This document shows, in pieces, positions 31,664 through 40,452 of a DNA stretch of 64,000 bases. Below the pieces are notes generated by a model, which searched no databases, had not been told where the DNA came from, and saw only the letters and a program-made list of their open reading frames with translations. The DNA comes from an uncultured Eubacteriales bacterium (GTDB taxonomy: Bacteria; Bacillota; Clostridia; Oscillospirales; Oscillospiraceae): assembly GCA_949283375.1 (NCBI GenBank), contig CASDSM010000019.1:1-64000 (forward strand), written 5' to 3'. The position numbers and the translations under genes are program-made. How positions within the stretch are numbered: the stretch's first letter is position 1; each line of letters begins with the position of its first letter.

Positions 31664-32035
31664 ATGCACTTGCATCGGGAAACGCAGCGCCCCTGGCAGT
31701 GGGCGGTCTCCGGCGCGCTGGCCGGGGCGGTGAACGGCCTGTTCGGAGCGGGCGGCGGGATGGTCCTCGTGCCGCTCCTGCTCGGCTGGGTGGGCGTGGA
31801 GGAGAAGGCGGCCTTCGCCTGCTCCACGGCAATCATCCTGCCGCTCTGCCTCGTCTCGGCGGGGGTGTACTGGCTGCGCGGCGCGCTCGACCCGCTCGCC
31901 GCCCTCCCCTACCTGCTCGGCGGACTGGCGGGCGGCTGGCTGGGCGGGCGGCTCTTCCGCCGCATCCCGGCCGCGCCGCTGCGGCGCGTCTTCGCCCTCT
32001 TCCTGCTCTATGGCGGGGTGAGGTATCTGCTGTGA
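31664..32035 (+). CDS. TSUP (TauE/SafE) transporter, N-terminal half
   Basis: 123 residues with about four membrane helices and the TSUP glycine motif GLFGAGGGMVLVPLLLG. TSUP proteins export sulphite, sulphoacetate or related anions. Full-length members have about 250 residues and two such halves; here the second half is the next gene. The ATG at 31664 is closely preceded by GGGAGGG; a TTG at 31670 would be better spaced and may be the true start. The gene starts about 30 bp after the hairpin element. Confidence 0.8.
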   Translation: MHLHRETQRPWQWAVSGALAGAVNGLFGAGGGMVLVPLLLGWVGVEEKAAFACSTAIILPLCLVSAGVYWLRGALDPLAALPYLLGGLAGGWLGGRLFRRIPAAPLRRVFALFLLYGGVRYLL

Positions 32036-32406
32036 GCGCCCTCCTCGCGGCAGGCATCGGGTGCGCGGCGGGCGTCCTCTCCTCCTTTGGGCTGGGCGGC
32101 GGGACGGTCCTCCTCCTCCTGCTCACCCTCTTTGCCGGCCTGAGCCAGCGGGAGGCACAGGGGATCAATCTGCTCTTCTTCCTCCCCGTCTCCGCCGCCG
32201 CCCTGCCGTCGCACGGGAAAAACGGCTACCTCCGCCCCCGCGGCGTCCTCTGGGCCGCAGGCGCGGGCGCGATCACCGCCGCGCTGACCGCCTGGCTCTC
32301 CGCCGGACTGGAGACCGGCGCGCTGCGGCGGCCCTTCGGTCTCGCCCTGCTCGCCGTCGGCCTGCGCGAGCTGCTGCGCACAGGCCCCAGAGGCGGCGGA
32401 ACCTGA
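32032..32406 (+). CDS. TSUP (TauE/SafE) transporter, C-terminal half
   Basis: 124 residues starting at a GTG whose last bases form the preceding stop (GTGA overlap), so translation is coupled. The second glycine motif reads GVLSSFGLGGGTVLLLLLTL, followed by QGINLLFFLPVSAAA. It should pair with the first half as a heterodimer. A frameshift in a once single gene is an alternative, but both halves look complete, and two-gene TSUP pairs occur in related Firmicutes. Confidence 0.8.
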   Translation: MSALLAAGIGCAAGVLSSFGLGGGTVLLLLLTLFAGLSQREAQGINLLFFLPVSAAALPSHGKNGYLRPRGVLWAAGAGAITAALTAWLSAGLETGALRRPFGLALLAVGLRELLRTGPRGGGT

Positions 32407-32533
32407 CGTTTTTCTGCGCCCGCAGCCGCATATTTTCCGGTTATTTCCATCAGGAAAAGGGAAATTTTCCCGTATTTCATCCTTTTTCTCCGTTATTCAC
32501 AAATTGTTTCCCCTCTTTTCGCCCGATTCCGGC

Positions 32534-32562
32534 TTGCGTTCCGGGCAAAAAGAGGATACAAT
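32534..32562 (+). promoter_or_regulatory. promoter of the glycosyltransferase gene
   Basis: TTGCGT at 32534-32539 and TACAAT at 32557-32562, 17-bp spacer. Confidence 0.65.
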
Positions 32563-32612
32563 ATAGTACGCATTATGTTAAGTACCCAGACCGTGGAAAG
32601 GAGGGCGTCGGA

Positions 32613-33737
32613 ATGGCAGATATCATCTGTCTGGCCAGCACGCGCTGGTGCAAGATCCCCACACGGACCCAGCGCCTGCTCACACAGCTCAACCGCAGCC
32701 ACAAGATCCTCTTTTTCCAGCCCCCTCCCCCGCGCCTGACGCGCGACCCGCGGCGTCACGACTACAAGAAGAAGGGCCGCGCGGTCCAGCCGAACATCAC
32801 GGTCTACACCCTCCCGCCCGTCTTTGGCATCAAGGACGACAGCCACCCCTTCCTCCTGCGGCGCAATATCAAGCGGATGGCGGACTACATCACCGAACGC
32901 TGCGCCGGGCAGGACATGCTCCCGCGCAACGCCCTGCTCTGGGCCTGCTCGCCGCTGTACGCCACCCTGCTCGAGACGCTGGAGTACCGCGGGCTGGTCT
33001 ATGACTGCTATCAGGACTGGCCGGATTTCGACATCCACTGGGAGAGCCTGCTGGCCAACCGCGCCGACGTGCTCTTCGCCGCCTCGCCCGGCCTGGTGGA
33101 CCACCTCGCCCCCTGCAACACCAACATCGCCCTGTTGCCCAACGGCGGCGACCAGAAGCTCTTTGCCAAGGCGGACGACCTGACGCTCCAGGTCCCCGCC
33201 CCGCTGATGCACATCCGCGGGCCGCTGTTCGGCTATCTCGGCGACGTGGGGCGGAATGTGGACCTCCGCCCGGTCTATCTGGCGGCGCGGTCACATGAGG
33301 TGTGGAGCTTTATCTTCGCCGGGCGGTGCAGCCAGGCAAATCCCCTCTACAGGCAGATGAAGCAGCTGGAGAACGTACATTTTCTCGGCAAGATCGACCG
33401 GCTCAACCTGCCGGGCTACGCGGCACAGTTTGACGTGCTCTTTGACCTGCTCGACACGGAGGACCCGGACGAGGACGTGGTCCCCAGCCGCCTGTATGAA
33501 TACCTGATGGTGGGAAAGCCGGTGGCGGCGATGTATCCGGCGCGCTTCATCCCGGTCTATCCCGACGTGGTCTACGGCGCGCGCTCGCCGAAGGAGTTTG
33601 TGGACGCGTGCTATCAGGCGGTGCTGGAGAACAGCGCCTGGGCCCCCGCCAGCCGTCGGCGCTACGGCGCGGAGGCCGCCTGGGAGCTGCGCGCGGCGGA
33701 GGCGGAGCGGATCCTTGAGAGCAACGGCTTACTCTGA
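32613..33737 (+). CDS. glycosyltransferase, GT4/TuaH-like
   Basis: 374 residues from the ATG at 32613 (AAAGGAGG upstream). Family pattern: MADIICLASTRWCKIPTRTQ, LVYDCYQDWPDFDIHWESL, ADVLFAASPGLVDHL, ALLPNGGD and a C-terminal EDVVPSRLYEYLMVGKPV. This is the GT-B fold of TuaH-like enzymes, which act in teichuronic acid or exopolysaccharide assembly. No other cell-wall polymer genes are adjacent, so the acceptor is unknown. It is monocistronic and followed by about 300 bp of purE control region. Confidence 0.85.
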   Translation: MADIICLASTRWCKIPTRTQRLLTQLNRSHKILFFQPPPPRLTRDPRRHDYKKKGRAVQPNITVYTLPPVFGIKDDSHPFLLRRNIKRMADYITERCAGQDMLPRNALLWACSPLYATLLETLEYRGLVYDCYQDWPDFDIHWESLLANRADVLFAASPGLVDHLAPCNTNIALLPNGGDQKLFAKADDLTLQVPAPLMHIRGPLFGYLGDVGRNVDLRPVYLAARSHEVWSFIFAGRCSQANPLYRQMKQLENVHFLGKIDRLNLPGYAAQFDVLFDLLDTEDPDEDVVPSRLYEYLMVGKPVAAMYPARFIPVYPDVVYGARSPKEFVDACYQAVLENSAWAPASRRRYGAEAAWELRAAEAERILESNGLL

Positions 33738-33788
33738 ACCGGCGGCGTAGCTTTTTGGACAAGCGGTCTTTCCGATTTCATTTTTCCG

Positions 33789-33804
33789 TTGTACAAGCGT
33801 ACAA
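33789..33804. promoter_or_regulatory. inverted repeat upstream of the purE promoter
   Basis: TTGTAC and GTACAA separated by AAGC, ending 25 bp before the -35 box. It could be an operator. It does not match the Bacillus PurR box. Confidence 0.35.
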
Positions 33805-33829
33805 AAAAGTTTTTCAGGTTCCTCTTCTC

Positions 33830-33858
33830 TTGCAACTTCCCCTTCCTTGGGCTAAAAT
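33830..33858 (+). promoter_or_regulatory. promoter of the purine operon
   Basis: TTGCAA at 33830-33835 and TAAAAT at 33853-33858, 17-bp spacer. It predicts a leader of about 180 nt before purE. Confidence 0.75.
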
Positions 33859-33891
33859 GTACTTAATTAGTGAGAGAAGGCGGTGAGCGGA

Positions 33892-33963
33892 ATGCGCTGG
33901 AACGAGATGTCTTTTTCCTCCATGCGTCAGACTGCCCTCCGCCCTCTTCCTCTGTGCAAGTAG
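33892..33963 (+). CDS. candidate 23-aa leader peptide of the purine operon
   Basis: A short frame inside the purE leader: ATG after GAAGGCGGTGAG, 23 codons, stop TAG at 33961-33963. The translation is MRWNEMSFSSMRQTALRPL then PLCK. The stop overlaps a small hairpin (GGGCC/GGCCC, 33963-33976) and lies 16 nt before the terminator stem, the usual arrangement for translation-dependent attenuation. No codon run points to one amino acid. Confidence 0.45.
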   Translation: MRWNEMSFSSMRQTALRPLPLCK

Positions 33964-33979
33964 GGCCATCAGGCCCGCC

Positions 33980-34013
33980 GGCAGGCAGATCAGTCCATCT
34001 GCTTGCCTTTTTT
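33980..34013 (+). terminator. attenuator-like terminator in the purE leader
   Basis: An 11-bp stem (GGCAGGCAGAT at 33980-33990 with ATCTGCTTGCC at 33997-34007, one G-T pair), directly followed by TTTTTT, 31 bp before the purE start and upstream of its ribosome site. As drawn it would end transcripts before purE, so read-through must be regulated. No known purine riboswitch core is seen. Confidence 0.75.
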
Positions 34014-34044
34014 GTTCTCCATTTGGAAGAGGAGGTTTTCTAGT

Positions 34045-34542
34045 ATGGGGAAGAAAGCAGCCGTCGTGATGGGCTCTGACAGCGATCTGCCCGTCATGCG
34101 CGAGGCGCTCGAGCAGCTCCGGCGCTTCGGCATCCCGTATCAGGTGCGCATCATCTCCGCCCACCGCACGCCCGCCGCGGCGGAGGCCTTTGCCTCGTCC
34201 GCCCGGGCGGAGGGCTTCGGCGTCATCATCGCCGGGGCGGGCAAGGCCGCCCATCTGGGCGGGGTGCTCGCCGCCTACACCACCCTGCCGGTGATCGGCG
34301 TGCCCATCAAGACCTCGATGATGGGCGGGCTGGACAGCCTGCTGTCCATCGTGCAGATGCCCAGCGGCGTGCCGGTGGCCACCGTCGGCGTCAACGCCGC
34401 GGCGAACGCCGGCATCCTGGCCGCCCAGCTCCTCGGCATCGAGGACGCGGAGATCGCCGCCCGCCTGGCGGAGTACAAGGCCGAGATGGCCCGCTCCGTC
34501 GCGGCCAAGGACGAGAAGGTCTGCGAGGAATATAACGTCTGA
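34045..34542 (+). CDS. purE: N5-carboxyaminoimidazole ribonucleotide mutase
   Basis: 165 residues from the ATG at 34045 (GAGGAGG upstream). It converts N5-CAIR, or AIR with CO2 in class II enzymes, to CAIR. The family motif VVMGSDSDLPVM is at the N-terminus, with SAHRTPAAAEAFA and GAGKAAHLGGVLAAYTTLPVIGVP. No purK is in the operon, so the AIR carboxylation route is not settled. It is the first gene of the operon, behind the attenuator. Confidence 0.95.
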   Translation: MGKKAAVVMGSDSDLPVMREALEQLRRFGIPYQVRIISAHRTPAAAEAFASSARAEGFGVIIAGAGKAAHLGGVLAAYTTLPVIGVPIKTSMMGGLDSLLSIVQMPSGVPVATVGVNAAANAGILAAQLLGIEDAEIAARLAEYKAEMARSVAAKDEKVCEEYNV

Positions 34543-34598
34543 TCTCATGTCAGCCGGCCCCGTCCGGGCGGCCGGCGGAAGGAAAGGAAGTCATTGTC

Positions 34599-35318
34599 AT
34601 GGAAAAGCGTGAACAGCTCTATGAGGGCAAGGCCAAGAAGGTCTTTGCCACCGACGACCCCCATGTGGTCATCGTCTCCTACAAGGACGACGCCACCGCC
34701 TTCAACGGCCTGAAGAAGGGCACCATCCTGGGCAAGGGCGTCATCAACAACCGTATGAGCAACCACATGATGCGCCGCCTGGAGGCCGAAGGCGTGCCCA
34801 CCCACTATATCGAGGAGCTCTCCGAGCGCGAGACGGCGGTGAAGAAGGTCTCCATCATCCCGCTGGAGGTCATCATCCGCAATATCTCCGCCGGCTCGTT
34901 CGCCAAGCGCTTCGGCGTGGAGGAGGGCATCGTGTTTGACGAGCCCACCATCGAATTCTCCTACAAAAACGACGAGCTGGGCGACCCGCTCATGAATTCC
35001 TACCACGCCGTGGCCCTCAAGGCGGCCACCTGGGAGGAGATCGAGCTGATCAAGAAATACGCCTTCCAGGTCAACGACCTGCTCCGCCGCTTCCTCAAGG
35101 GCGTGGGCATCGACCTGGTGGACTTCAAGCTGGAGTTCGGCAAGACCGCCGACGGGACCATTGTCCTGGCCGACGAGATCAGCCCGGACACCTGCCGTCT
35201 CTGGGATGAGAAGACCCACGAAAAGCTGGACAAGGACCGGTTCCGCCGCGATCTGGGCGGCGCGGAGGAGGCCTACCAGGAGGTCATGCGCCGCCTGATG
35301 GGCGACGGCCAGCACTGA
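34599..35318 (+). CDS. purC: SAICAR synthase
   Basis: 239 residues. It joins aspartate to CAIR using ATP. Family marks are KREQLYEGKAKKVF, the Gly-rich GVINNRMSNHMM region, VEVIIRN-type motif (PLEVIIRNISAGSFAKR) and LADEISPDTCRLWD near the C-terminus. The length is normal. The stop overlaps the purF start (TGATG), so translation is coupled. Confidence 0.97.
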   Translation: MEKREQLYEGKAKKVFATDDPHVVIVSYKDDATAFNGLKKGTILGKGVINNRMSNHMMRRLEAEGVPTHYIEELSERETAVKKVSIIPLEVIIRNISAGSFAKRFGVEEGIVFDEPTIEFSYKNDELGDPLMNSYHAVALKAATWEEIELIKKYAFQVNDLLRRFLKGVGIDLVDFKLEFGKTADGTIVLADEISPDTCRLWDEKTHEKLDKDRFRRDLGGAEEAYQEVMRRLMGDGQH

Positions 35319-36721
35319 TGGGCACTCTGCGCGAGGAGTGCGGCGTCTTCGGCATCCTCACGCCGCCGGGTGAGGACCGGGAGCCCGCCTTTGACGCCTA
35401 CAACGCCCTCTTCGCCCTGCAGCACCGCGGACAGGACTCCTGCGGCATCGCCGTGAGCCTCGACGGGGAGCTGACGGTGCACAAGGGCAAGGGGCTGGTG
35501 CCGGATATCTTCTCCCTGCCGCAGCTGCGGCAGTTCCAGGGCGCGCAGGCCGCCATCGGCCACGTCCGCCACGCGGTGAACGCCGAGTCGGTCAACCCCG
35601 CCAACACCCAGCCGCTGGTGGTCCACCACGCCTCGGGGTCGATGGCCCTGTGCTACAACGGCACCCTGGTCAACGGCCGGCGGCTGCGCGAGGAGTCGGA
35701 GTACCGCGGCGGCATCTTCCAGGGCACGAACGACGCGGAGGTCATCAGCTACCTCATCGTGCGCGAGCACCTGCGCACCCACACCCTGGAGGACGCGGTG
35801 ATCAACGCGATGGAGTACATGATCGGCGCCTACTCCATCATCCTGATGCAGACAGACCATCTGATCGCCGCGCGCGACCCGAACGGCTTTCGCCCGCTGT
35901 GCGTCGGCCGGGTGGGCCGGTCGGTCGTCTTCGCCTCCGAGTCCTGCGCGATCGAGGCCCTCGGCGGTACCTTTCTGCGCGACGTCGCCCCCGGCGAGGT
36001 GGTGATCGCCGACCGGGAGGGCCGCATCACCAGCCTGCACTGCCGCATCCGGGCGGCCCGGCGGGCCTTCTGCCTGTTTGAGCTGATCTATTTCGCCCGG
36101 CAGGACTCCGTCGTGGACGGCTGCTCCGTCGGCGCGGCGCGCGAGATGGCCGGCCGCCTGCTCGCCCGGCAGAACACGGTGGAGGGCGACCTGGTGATCG
36201 GCGTGCCCGACTCCGGCGTCGCCGCCGCGATGGGCTTCGCCCGCCAGTCCGGCATCCCCTACGGCATCGGCCTGGTGAAAAACCGCTATATCGCCCGCAC
36301 CTTTATCCAGTCCCAGCGCTGGGAACGGGAAAAGAGCCTGCGCATCAAGCTCAACGCCGTCTCCGCCACCGTGCGGGATAAGCGCGTCATCCTGGTGGAC
36401 GACTCCATCATCCGCGGCAAGACCTGCGCGCGCATCGTCCAGCTCTTGCGCGAGGCGGGGGCAAAAGAGGTGCATATGCGCGTGTCCTCTCCCCCCTTCC
36501 GCTATCAGTGCCACTTCGGCACCATCACGCCCCGCTCGGAGGCGATGGCCGCCCACGGCCGCACGGAGGAGGAGGTCTGCCGCATGATCGGGGCGGACAG
36601 CCTGCAGTATCTGCCGCTCGAGCAGCTCAAGACGGTCGCCGCCGGGCTGGACCTCGACTTCTGCGACGCCTGCTTCACCGGGCGCTACGTCCTCCCCCTG
36701 CCGGAGGGAAGCGCGGAATAA
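35318..36721 (+). CDS. purF: amidophosphoribosyltransferase
   Basis: 467 residues. First committed step: PRPP and glutamine to phosphoribosylamine. The nucleophilic Cys8 (ECGVFGI) would be exposed after removal of a short propeptide, as in Bacillus PurF. The PRPP loop reads VILVDDSIIRGKT. C-terminal DFCDACFTG and the Cys in AFCLFELIYFARQ fit the iron-sulphur ligands of the Bacillus type. Confidence 0.97.
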   Translation: MGTLREECGVFGILTPPGEDREPAFDAYNALFALQHRGQDSCGIAVSLDGELTVHKGKGLVPDIFSLPQLRQFQGAQAAIGHVRHAVNAESVNPANTQPLVVHHASGSMALCYNGTLVNGRRLREESEYRGGIFQGTNDAEVISYLIVREHLRTHTLEDAVINAMEYMIGAYSIILMQTDHLIAARDPNGFRPLCVGRVGRSVVFASESCAIEALGGTFLRDVAPGEVVIADREGRITSLHCRIRAARRAFCLFELIYFARQDSVVDGCSVGAAREMAGRLLARQNTVEGDLVIGVPDSGVAAAMGFARQSGIPYGIGLVKNRYIARTFIQSQRWEREKSLRIKLNAVSATVRDKRVILVDDSIIRGKTCARIVQLLREAGAKEVHMRVSSPPFRYQCHFGTITPRSEAMAAHGRTEEEVCRMIGADSLQYLPLEQLKTVAAGLDLDFCDACFTGRYVLPLPEGSAE

Positions 36722-36800
36722 TTTTGTCCCCCTGTCCGGCCCCTGCCGGCAGACCGCTCTTTTTCGATTCTCAGACCTATCGTGTAGGAGGTTTTCATCC

Positions 36801-37844
36801 GTGAATCCCAACAGTCAGTCCGCCTCGTACGCCGCCGCCGGCGTCGACGTGACCGCCGGGTATGAGGCGGTCGACCGTATCAAGCCCCTTGTCGCCTCCA
36901 CTGTGATCCCCGGCGTGCTCGGCGGGATCGGCGACTTTGGCGGCATGTTTGAGCCCCAGATGCAGGGCATGCGCCGCCCGGTGCTCGTCTCGGGCACCGA
37001 CGGCGTGGGCACCAAGCTCAAGCTGGCCTTCCTGATGGACAAGCACGACACCGTGGGCATCGACTGCGTGGCCATGTGCGTCAACGACATCGTCTGCTCC
37101 GGCGCCATGCCGATGTTCTTCCTGGACTATATCGCCTGCGGCAAGAACGATCCGAAGCGCATCGAGCAGATCGTCTCCGGCATCGCCAACGGCTGCCGGC
37201 AGGCCGGCTGCGCCCTGATCGGCGGCGAGACGGCGGAGATGCCCGGCTTCTATCCGGAAAAGGAGTACGACCTGGCCGGCTTCTCCGTCGGCCTGGTGGA
37301 CTATGAGCGCCGCATCACCAACGACAGGATGCAGGAGGGGGATATCCTGCTCGGGCTGGGCTCCTCCGGCGTGCACTCCAACGGCTACTCCCTCGTGCGC
37401 AAGGTGCTCGACATCAACAACACCTTTGACCAGTACAATATGGATCTCGCCTGCACATTGGGTGAGGAGCTGCTGCGGCCGACGCGGATCTATGTCAATT
37501 CCATCCGCAGCCTGATGGAATACGGCGTGCCCATCCACGGCATCAGCCACATCACCGGCGGCGGCCTGTATGAAAATGTGCCGCGCATGATGCCGCCCGG
37601 CCTGACCGCACGCATCAACGCCGACGCCATTCCACAGCGGCCTATCTTCGCCATTCTGCAGCAGGCGGGCAACATCCCCCGCCGCGACATGTACAACACC
37701 TTCAACATGGGCGTCGGCATGGTCCTCGCCGTGCCGCGCGATAGGACGGGCGAGGCGGTCAACATCCTCATCCAGTGCGGCGAGCGCGTGAGCGTGATCG
37801 GCCAGGTCAGCCGCGGCGACGCGGGCGTCGAGGTGATCCTGTGA
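36801..37844 (+). CDS. purM: phosphoribosylformylglycinamidine cyclo-ligase (AIR synthase)
   Basis: 347 residues from a GTG at 36801, eight bases after AGGAGG. It closes the imidazole ring with ATP. Family marks: SYAAAGVDVTAGYEAVDRIK, GTDGVGTKLKLA, GGETAEMPGFY and HITGGGLYENVPRM. The stop overlaps the purN start (GTGA). Confidence 0.97.
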   Translation: MNPNSQSASYAAAGVDVTAGYEAVDRIKPLVASTVIPGVLGGIGDFGGMFEPQMQGMRRPVLVSGTDGVGTKLKLAFLMDKHDTVGIDCVAMCVNDIVCSGAMPMFFLDYIACGKNDPKRIEQIVSGIANGCRQAGCALIGGETAEMPGFYPEKEYDLAGFSVGLVDYERRITNDRMQEGDILLGLGSSGVHSNGYSLVRKVLDINNTFDQYNMDLACTLGEELLRPTRIYVNSIRSLMEYGVPIHGISHITGGGLYENVPRMMPPGLTARINADAIPQRPIFAILQQAGNIPRRDMYNTFNMGVGMVLAVPRDRTGEAVNILIQCGERVSVIGQVSRGDAGVEVIL

Positions 37845-38467
37845 CGCGGATCGCCGTCCTCGTCTCCGGCGGGGGCACGAACCTGCAGGCGCTCATCGAC
37901 GCCGAGGCCCGGGGCGCGCTGGGGCCGGGCAAAATCGCCGCCGTCCTCTCCTCCTCTCCAGAGGCCTATGCCCTCGAGCGGGCCAGGGCGGCGGGCATCC
38001 CCGGCTACGTCGTCAGCCGCCGGGACTATGACTCCAACCGCGCCATGACCCGGGCGATCACCGAGCGGCTGCGCGCGCTGGAGATCGACCTGGTGGTGCT
38101 GGCCGGGTTCCTCTATGTGCTCACTCCCGAACTGATCGAGGCCTACCCCAACGCGATCATCAACGTCCATCCCGCGCTCATCCCCTCCTTCTGCGGGGAG
38201 GGCTGCTACGGCCTGCACGTGCACGAAAAGGCGCTGGCCTACGGGGTGAAGGTCTCCGGCGCCACCGTCCACTTCGTCAACGAGCAGTGCGACGGCGGGC
38301 CGATCATCCTGCAAAAAGCGGTGCCGGTGGAGGAGGACGACACCCCCCAGACCCTCCAGCGCCGGATTATGGAGCAGGCGGAGTGGCAGCTGCTGCCGGA
38401 GGCGGTGCGGCTGTTTTGCGAGGGCCGGCTGTCCGTGACGGGCCGCCGGGTGACGATTCATCCCTGA
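37841..38467 (+). CDS. purN: phosphoribosylglycinamide formyltransferase
   Basis: 208 residues from a GTG that overlaps the purM stop. It transfers a formyl group from 10-formyl-THF to GAR. Visible marks: VLVSGGGTNLQALI, VVLAGFLYVL, the catalytic NVHPALIPSFCG and GATVHFVNEQCDGGPII. The folate-dependent enzyme, not formate-dependent PurT, is used. Confidence 0.96.
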   Translation: MTRIAVLVSGGGTNLQALIDAEARGALGPGKIAAVLSSSPEAYALERARAAGIPGYVVSRRDYDSNRAMTRAITERLRALEIDLVVLAGFLYVLTPELIEAYPNAIINVHPALIPSFCGEGCYGLHVHEKALAYGVKVSGATVHFVNEQCDGGPIILQKAVPVEEDDTPQTLQRRIMEQAEWQLLPEAVRLFCEGRLSVTGRRVTIHP

Positions 38468-38481
38468 AAGGAGCGCGCGAG

Positions 38482-39192
38482 ATGCAGATCATGGATATCA
38501 CCAAGGACCTGAAGAGCAATTCCTACCCCGGCCGCGGCATCGTCCTCGGCCGCAGCGCAGACGGCAAAAGCGCCGTGATCGCCTACTTCATCATGGGCCG
38601 CAGCGAGAACAGCCGCAACCGCATCTTCTCCGTCACCGAGGACGGCATCCGGACGGAGGCGTTTGACCCGGCCAAGATGACCGACCCCTCCCTCATCATC
38701 TATCACCCCGTGCGGGTGGTGAAAAACCTGACCGTCGTCACCAACGGCGACCAGACGGACACCATCATGCAGACCCTGAACGACGGGCACTGCTACCGCC
38801 ACGGCCTGCACGAGCGCACCTTTGAGCCGGACGCCCCCAACTATACCCCGCGCATCTCCGGTGTCATGCGCCAGGACGGCAGCTACAACCTCTCCATCCT
38901 CAAGAGCCTGAACGGTGACCCCGCCTTCTGCTGCCGCTACTTCTATGAATATGAGGGTGCGCCCGCCGGGTACGGACACTTTATTCACACCTATCAGGGC
39001 GACGGCAATCCCCTCCCCTCCTTTGAGGGCGAGCCGAAGCTGGTCTGCCTGCCGGAGGGCGACGTGAACGCCGTCGCCGAGGCGCTCTGGGAGAGCCTGG
39101 ACGGGGACAACCGCGTGTCGCTGTTCGTGCGCTTCCTCAATCTTTCCAGCCACGAGACGCAGGACGTCATCATCAACCGCCACCAGCGCTGA
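38482..39192 (+). CDS. purO: IMP cyclohydrolase, archaeal PurO type
   Basis: 236 residues from the ATG at 38482 (AAAGGAG upstream). It closes FAICAR to IMP, the last step. The N-terminal SYPGRGIVLGRSADGKSAV fits the PurO-like IMP cyclohydrolase family (PF07826 from memory), which replaces the N-terminal domain of bacterial PurH. This fits the next gene, which has only the transformylase half. Catalysis is inferred from the family and operon. Confidence 0.85.
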   Translation: MQIMDITKDLKSNSYPGRGIVLGRSADGKSAVIAYFIMGRSENSRNRIFSVTEDGIRTEAFDPAKMTDPSLIIYHPVRVVKNLTVVTNGDQTDTIMQTLNDGHCYRHGLHERTFEPDAPNYTPRISGVMRQDGSYNLSILKSLNGDPAFCCRYFYEYEGAPAGYGHFIHTYQGDGNPLPSFEGEPKLVCLPEGDVNAVAEALWESLDGDNRVSLFVRFLNLSSHETQDVIINRHQR

Positions 39193-39208
39193 GGAGGGTA
39201 CGAACGAG

Positions 39209-40384
39209 ATGAAGGAACTGGAACTGAAATACGGCTGCAACCCCAACCAGAAGCCCTCCCGCCTGTTCATGGAGGAGGGTGAGCTGCCGGTGACGGTGCT
39301 CAATGGCAAGCCGGGCTATATCAACTTCTGCGACGCGCTCAACGCCTGGCAGCTTGTGCGCGAGCTGAAAGAGGCGACCGGCCTGCCTGCCGCGGCCTCC
39401 TTCAAGCACGTCTCCCCCGCCGGGGCGGCGGTCGGCCTGCCGCTGGACGAGATCGAGCGGCAGATCTACTTCGTCGCACCGGACGAGGAGCTGACCCCGC
39501 TGGCCGCGGCCTATATCCGCGCGCGCGGCGCGGACCGGCTGTGCTCCTACGGCGACTGGGCCGCCCTCTCCGACGTGTGCGACGCGGCGACGGCGCGCTA
39601 TCTGAAGCTGGAGGTCTCCGACGGCGTAATCGCCCCGGGCTATACCGACGAGGCCCTCGCCATCCTCAAAACCAAGAAGAAGGGCAACTACAACGTCGTG
39701 CAGATCGACCCGGACTACGTCCCCGCCCCCATCGAGCGCCGGCACATCTTCGGCGTCGTCTTTGAGCAGGGGCACAACTTCCTGAAGATCGACGAGGAGA
39801 TGCTCCGGAACATCGTCACTGAGAGCAAAGACCTCCCGGAGAGCGCGAAGCGGGATATGATCGTCGCCCTCATCACGCTGAAATACACCCAGTCCAACTC
39901 GGTGTGCTATGTGAAGAACGGCCAGGCGATCGGCGTCGGCGCCGGGCAGCAGAGCCGCATCCACTGCACCCGCCTGGCCGGGACCAAGGCGGACAACTGG
40001 TGGCTGCGCCACCACCCGAAGGTGCTCGCCCTGCCCTTTGTGGACGGCATCCGCCGCCCCGACCGCGACAACGCGATTGACGTCTACCTCTCCGACGAGA
40101 GCGAGGACGTGCTGGCCGAGGGGGCGTGGCAGCGCGTGTTCACCGCGCGGCCGGAGCCCATCACCGCGGAAGAGAAGCGCGCCTGGATCGCGCGGATGAC
40201 CGGCGTGACCGTCGGCTCGGACGCCTTCTTCCCCTTCGGGGACAACGTCGAGCGCGCGCGCAAGAGCGGGGTGCGCTATATCGTCCAGCCCGGCGGGTCC
40301 ATCCGGGACGACAACGTGATCGAGACCTGCAATAAGTACGGCATCACCATGTGCTTCACCGGCATCCGCCTGTTCCACCATTGA
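39209..40384 (+). CDS. purH: AICAR formyltransferase, stand-alone PurH C-terminal domain type
   Basis: 391 residues without the IMP cyclohydrolase domain of usual PurH (about 510). It formylates AICAR with 10-formyl-THF. The Lys-His catalytic pair is in SFKHVSPAGAAVG, and SVCYVKNGQAIGVGAGQQSRIHCTRLAG and SDAFFPFGDN follow the family. It lies 16 bp after the PurO gene; together they make up the bifunctional enzyme. Confidence 0.93.
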   Translation: MKELELKYGCNPNQKPSRLFMEEGELPVTVLNGKPGYINFCDALNAWQLVRELKEATGLPAAASFKHVSPAGAAVGLPLDEIERQIYFVAPDEELTPLAAAYIRARGADRLCSYGDWAALSDVCDAATARYLKLEVSDGVIAPGYTDEALAILKTKKKGNYNVVQIDPDYVPAPIERRHIFGVVFEQGHNFLKIDEEMLRNIVTESKDLPESAKRDMIVALITLKYTQSNSVCYVKNGQAIGVGAGQQSRIHCTRLAGTKADNWWLRHHPKVLALPFVDGIRRPDRDNAIDVYLSDESEDVLAEGAWQRVFTARPEPITAEEKRAWIARMTGVTVGSDAFFPFGDNVERARKSGVRYIVQPGGSIRDDNVIETCNKYGITMCFTGIRLFHH

Positions 40385-40452
40385 TCTGTTCTGGGGGGAT
40401 GGAGGGGTTCCCCTCCGTCCCCGCCTGTGTTTCCCGCGAAAGGAGCTTTCCA

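Noticed and set aside
33865-34044. Known purine, PRPP or ppGpp riboswitch before purE
   Set aside because: I could not find the conserved cores of these classes; only the terminator and short frame are supported.
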